Assembly (NCBI GenBank): GCA_947631195.1
Contig: CANRKK010000004.1
Coordinates: forward strand, 35,726-99,725
Direction: 5' to 3'
Length of the DNA stretch: 64,000 nt
DNA from: an uncultured Clostridia bacterium
GTDB lineage: Bacteria; Bacillota; Clostridia; Christensenellales; Borkfalkiaceae
The position numbers and the translations under genes were made by a program. Of this stretch, positions 61,947 to 64,000 are shown in pieces. The notes beneath the pieces were generated by a model, which worked only from the letters and a program-made list of their open reading frames with translations, had not been told where the DNA came from and searched no databases. Numbering within the stretch: position 1 is the stretch's first letter; each line of letters begins with the position of its first letter.

Positions 61947-63401
61947 ACTTGTTGGTGACCCCGAGGATGTAAAAGGCGAACTGTTGACCTCTTCAAAAGT
62001 AACCGTTTTGGACTGTCCTTTGTAGTTAAATGTGATAATGAAGTGGTCATCATAAAGGTAAATCGAATTGACAAAACTATCTATGAGCCGCTGTTTGCCC
62101 TCTTTCGTGTTCAGATCCAATTTGCGGTAGTTGCAAAGCGCGTGTAGAATTTGCTCTTTGGAAAGGATGGGATGCCGCGTTTCCGCTTCAAACAGCTCTA
62201 TTTCAAGTTTCTGTTTTTGTTCTTCCAAATCGTCAAGCAGTTTCTTTGTTGTGGATGAAAATACGCCTTGCGCGATTGCTTGCGCCAAATTATCGAGCTT
62301 CTTTTGGACGTCATTCAATTGCATTTTTACAGATTGCGCGGTGGTATCTTCTTGCGATTGTAATTTAAAAATTTGCTCGGATAATTCCTCCAATACGGTG
62401 TTGTCAGAAATCAAAGATAGTATTTCCTGCATTACAATATCTTCAATCCATTCTTTTTTGACCGATTTTTTATCGCACATATGTTGTTTTGAACGATTAC
62501 AGCGATAATACCGATGTTGCTTTGAAGTATGGCTTGTCCCAATAGCTCCCGTCATCATTGCCCCGCATTTACCGCAAAAGAGTTTGGTAGTCAATAAATA
62601 ATCGTCCTCGCTTCTGTGCATTGCAGGAGCTTTTTTGCTGACTTGCATTTTGACTTGCACGGCATTAAAAGTTTCTTCGTCTATAATAGCGGGAATGGCG
62701 TTGGGGATTACGACATCTCCGAATTTGTATTCGCCTATATACTTGCGGTTAGTTAATATCCTATAAACCGAATTGTATTTCATATCGTAACCGCTGTTTT
62801 TAACTCCGCGGAATTGCAACAGCTTTGCTATATCATTTACTTTCTTTCCGTCAAGATAAAGCTGATAGATTTCCTTAACTATGGGGGCAGTAACTTCGTC
62901 TATTTGATAATGGTCTGTTTCGTCCGCAAAATAGCCGAAAGGTGCGCGAACGCCGTTGCTCTTTGCTTTTAAGGCGTTCTCGGTCATTCCGCGCTTGACT
63001 TTTTCCGAAAGTTCCGCTGAATAGTATTCGGCATAGCCTTCCAAAATCGCTTCAAGCAAAATACCGTCCGCGCCCTGCGATATACTTTCTTTTACAGAAA
63101 CAACGCGCACACCGTTCTTTTTGAGAATATTTTTATAATAGGCGGAATCATAGCGATTGCGGGCGAAACGGTCCAATTTCCACACAAGGACAGTGTTAAA
63201 CATATTCTTATAACTGTCCTTAATCATATGCTGAAATTCTGGACGGTGGTCTGTCTTTGCGGACTGTGCCCTGTCTATGTAATTCCCAATAACCTCAATC
63301 CCATTGAATTGGGCATATTCCAAGCACTCGCGGAGCTGACCTTCAATGCTTGCCTCATTCTGTTTTTCCGATGAAAATCTCGCGTATATTACTGCTTTCA
63401 T
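61920..63401 (-). CDS. Large serine recombinase
   Basis: A 493-residue site-specific recombinase. The N-terminal resolvase domain (1-150) has the nucleophile serine at residue 10 (YARFSSEKQ) and the catalytic WKLDRFARNRYD. A recombinase domain (about 155-265), a zinc ribbon (LFCGKCGAMMTG ... RCNRSKQHMCDKK, about 270-318) and a coiled coil (about 330-410) follow, as in transposon and phage integrases of the TnpX/PhiC31 class. It starts after GAGGATAATC. The last 20 residues are low-complexity Ser/Pro. It could move its own element, or invert DNA elsewhere. Confidence 0.9.
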   Translation of the reverse strand: MKAVIYARFSSEKQNEASIEGQLRECLEYAQFNGIEVIGNYIDRAQSAKTDHRPEFQHMIKDSYKNMFNTVLVWKLDRFARNRYDSAYYKNILKKNGVRVVSVKESISQGADGILLEAILEGYAEYYSAELSEKVKRGMTENALKAKSNGVRAPFGYFADETDHYQIDEVTAPIVKEIYQLYLDGKKVNDIAKLLQFRGVKNSGYDMKYNSVYRILTNRKYIGEYKFGDVVIPNAIPAIIDEETFNAVQVKMQVSKKAPAMHRSEDDYLLTTKLFCGKCGAMMTGAIGTSHTSKQHRYYRCNRSKQHMCDKKSVKKEWIEDIVMQEILSLISDNTVLEELSEQIFKLQSQEDTTAQSVKMQLNDVQKKLDNLAQAIAQGVFSSTTKKLLDDLEEQKQKLEIELFEAETRHPILSKEQILHALCNYRKLDLNTKEGKQRLIDSFVNSIYLYDDHFIITFNYKGQSKTVTFEEVNSSPFTSSGSPTSNKVEPSLV

Positions 63402-63403
63402 GA

Positions 63404-63938
63404 TTATCCTCGAGTGAATTGATATTTTTCAGATAAGATATTGGTTACGCTTTTGTATTTGTCTAATGCGTATAAATCCTTAATGTCCGAAAGGGTATTG
63501 GCGTGTCCAATTTCATCTGCAGTTAAAGATAAAATGCTTGTTTGTCCTATGATTTTAGATAAGCTTTTGTCGCCATCTATAATTTGTTTTATATCTTCAG
63601 ATAGAAAATAATCTTCTGAATATAGAAAAACTATATAGTTAATAACCGACAGTTTATCATCATCAGAAAGTTTTCTAAATTTTTTGTAAAAGCTTCGATA
63701 TCTTGTTTCGTTATTATCGACAAAAACCATTATAACGCTTGTGTGTTCAAGAGGAAATATGCAAATTTGTAAGTCTTTGGTTTTATAGCTTGGGTTGTAG
63801 TTGTATATATCATTTATTATATTTCCATCAAAATCAACATAAAGAGTTATTTGACCTTGAAATGCAATCGGCGTTACATAATCCAAAATCTTATAGAAAA
63901 AAAGATAATATCCATTACCGTAGTTCCCATAGGGAATT
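63404..63938 (-). pseudogene. Unrecognised gene with a probably truncated 5' end
   Basis: A 160-residue reading from a TTG at 63886 (DYVTPIAFQGQITLYVDF...), with a two-base gap to the recombinase start. I do not recognise it. Coding-like residues continue in frame upstream (NGYYLFFYKILDYVTP) to a stop at 63938-63940 without any ATG or GTG, so the N-terminal part may have been lost. It is AT-rich compared with most of the window. If it is intact it would start at the TTG; no clear ribosome site is present. Confidence 0.5.
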
Positions 63939-63965
63939 TAGGTAAGTCGCCGCTCAAAGAGAATT

Positions 63966-63990
63966 AGGCGTGGCGTGAAGCCACGCCTTT
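63966..63990 (+). terminator. Hairpin at the window end
   Basis: AGGCGTGGC pairs with GCCACGCCT, followed by TTTTCTC. It may end a gene on the plus strand that has been removed, or mark the edge of the recombinase region. Confidence 0.55.
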
Positions 63991-64000
63991 TCTCATATCT

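Overview
The window reads as a chromosomal segment of a Bacillota bacterium, most likely an uncultured, gut-type Clostridia (a Christensenellales-like lineage is my guess, not proven). The clues are a pyrC-F-K-D-E order with the PyrK-dependent (class 1B) dihydroorotate dehydrogenase, a dgt-dnaG-rpoD-trmK-nif3 macromolecular-synthesis cluster, a type-A-like RNase P RNA, consensus sigma-A promoters (TTGACA-N17-TATAAT), strong GGAGG ribosome binding sites, LplB/LplC-type sugar permeases and many single-membrane surface proteins. Many neighbouring genes overlap by ATGA or TGATG, so the operons look tightly coupled.

Layout. 1-4461: end of a pyrimidine operon (pyrC partial, pyrF, pyrK, pyrD, pyrE). 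4527-5928 (minus): a polysaccharide deacetylase and a small anchored protein. 6023-7050: a TtcA-type thiolase and tRNA-Thr(CGT), followed by a 206-bp higher-order tandem repeat. 7630-11586: surface cassette 1. 11898-14815: LysR regulator, four-helix protein and divergent aspartase. 15032-20671: shikimate operon (aroC, aroB, aroE, aroQ, aroK) led by a degenerate metallo-beta-lactamase-fold protein and ended by a short-chain dehydrogenase. 20742-26756: dgt, dnaG, rpoD, trmK, nif3-like, zinc-ribbon protein. 26798-28287: a possible small structured RNA, an SGNH hydrolase and a flavodoxin-like reductase. 28354-33036: surface cassette 2. 33143-36468: pyruvate kinase, rnpB, tryptophanase. 36622-60475: a large amino-sugar/glycan utilisation region. 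60549-63938: a membrane protein, then a serine recombinase next to a gene that seems to have lost its 5' end.

The most interesting structure is the pair of surface cassettes. Each has a small secreted protein with a hydrophobic N-terminus, translationally coupled to a very large protein with InlB-type repeats. Upstream of each lies an almost identical 133-bp segment bounded by perfect 16-bp inverted repeats. The only good promoter in the segment points away from the genes, and the outer end of that segment forms a terminator. I read this as a phase-variable invertible promoter, present in the OFF orientation at both loci. The bodies of the proteins have diverged, and only the second large protein carries a C-terminal Hint (hedgehog/intein-type) domain.

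The glycan region has two promoters, one before rpiR-GH38 mannosidase and one before nanE. Both carry the same inverted half-sites, TTTTCA-N17-TGAAAA, so one RpiR regulator probably controls both. The nanE unit continues through DUF4127, a cytoplasmic and a cell-surface GHL10-type protein, a lipoprotein, a phosphodiester glycosidase, an ABC importer, a ROK kinase, an FAD protein, nagB, nagA and a transporter ATPase. Together this suggests import and breakdown of a GlcNAc/ManNAc-containing, possibly phosphodiester-linked, glycan. No sialate lyase (nanA) is present.
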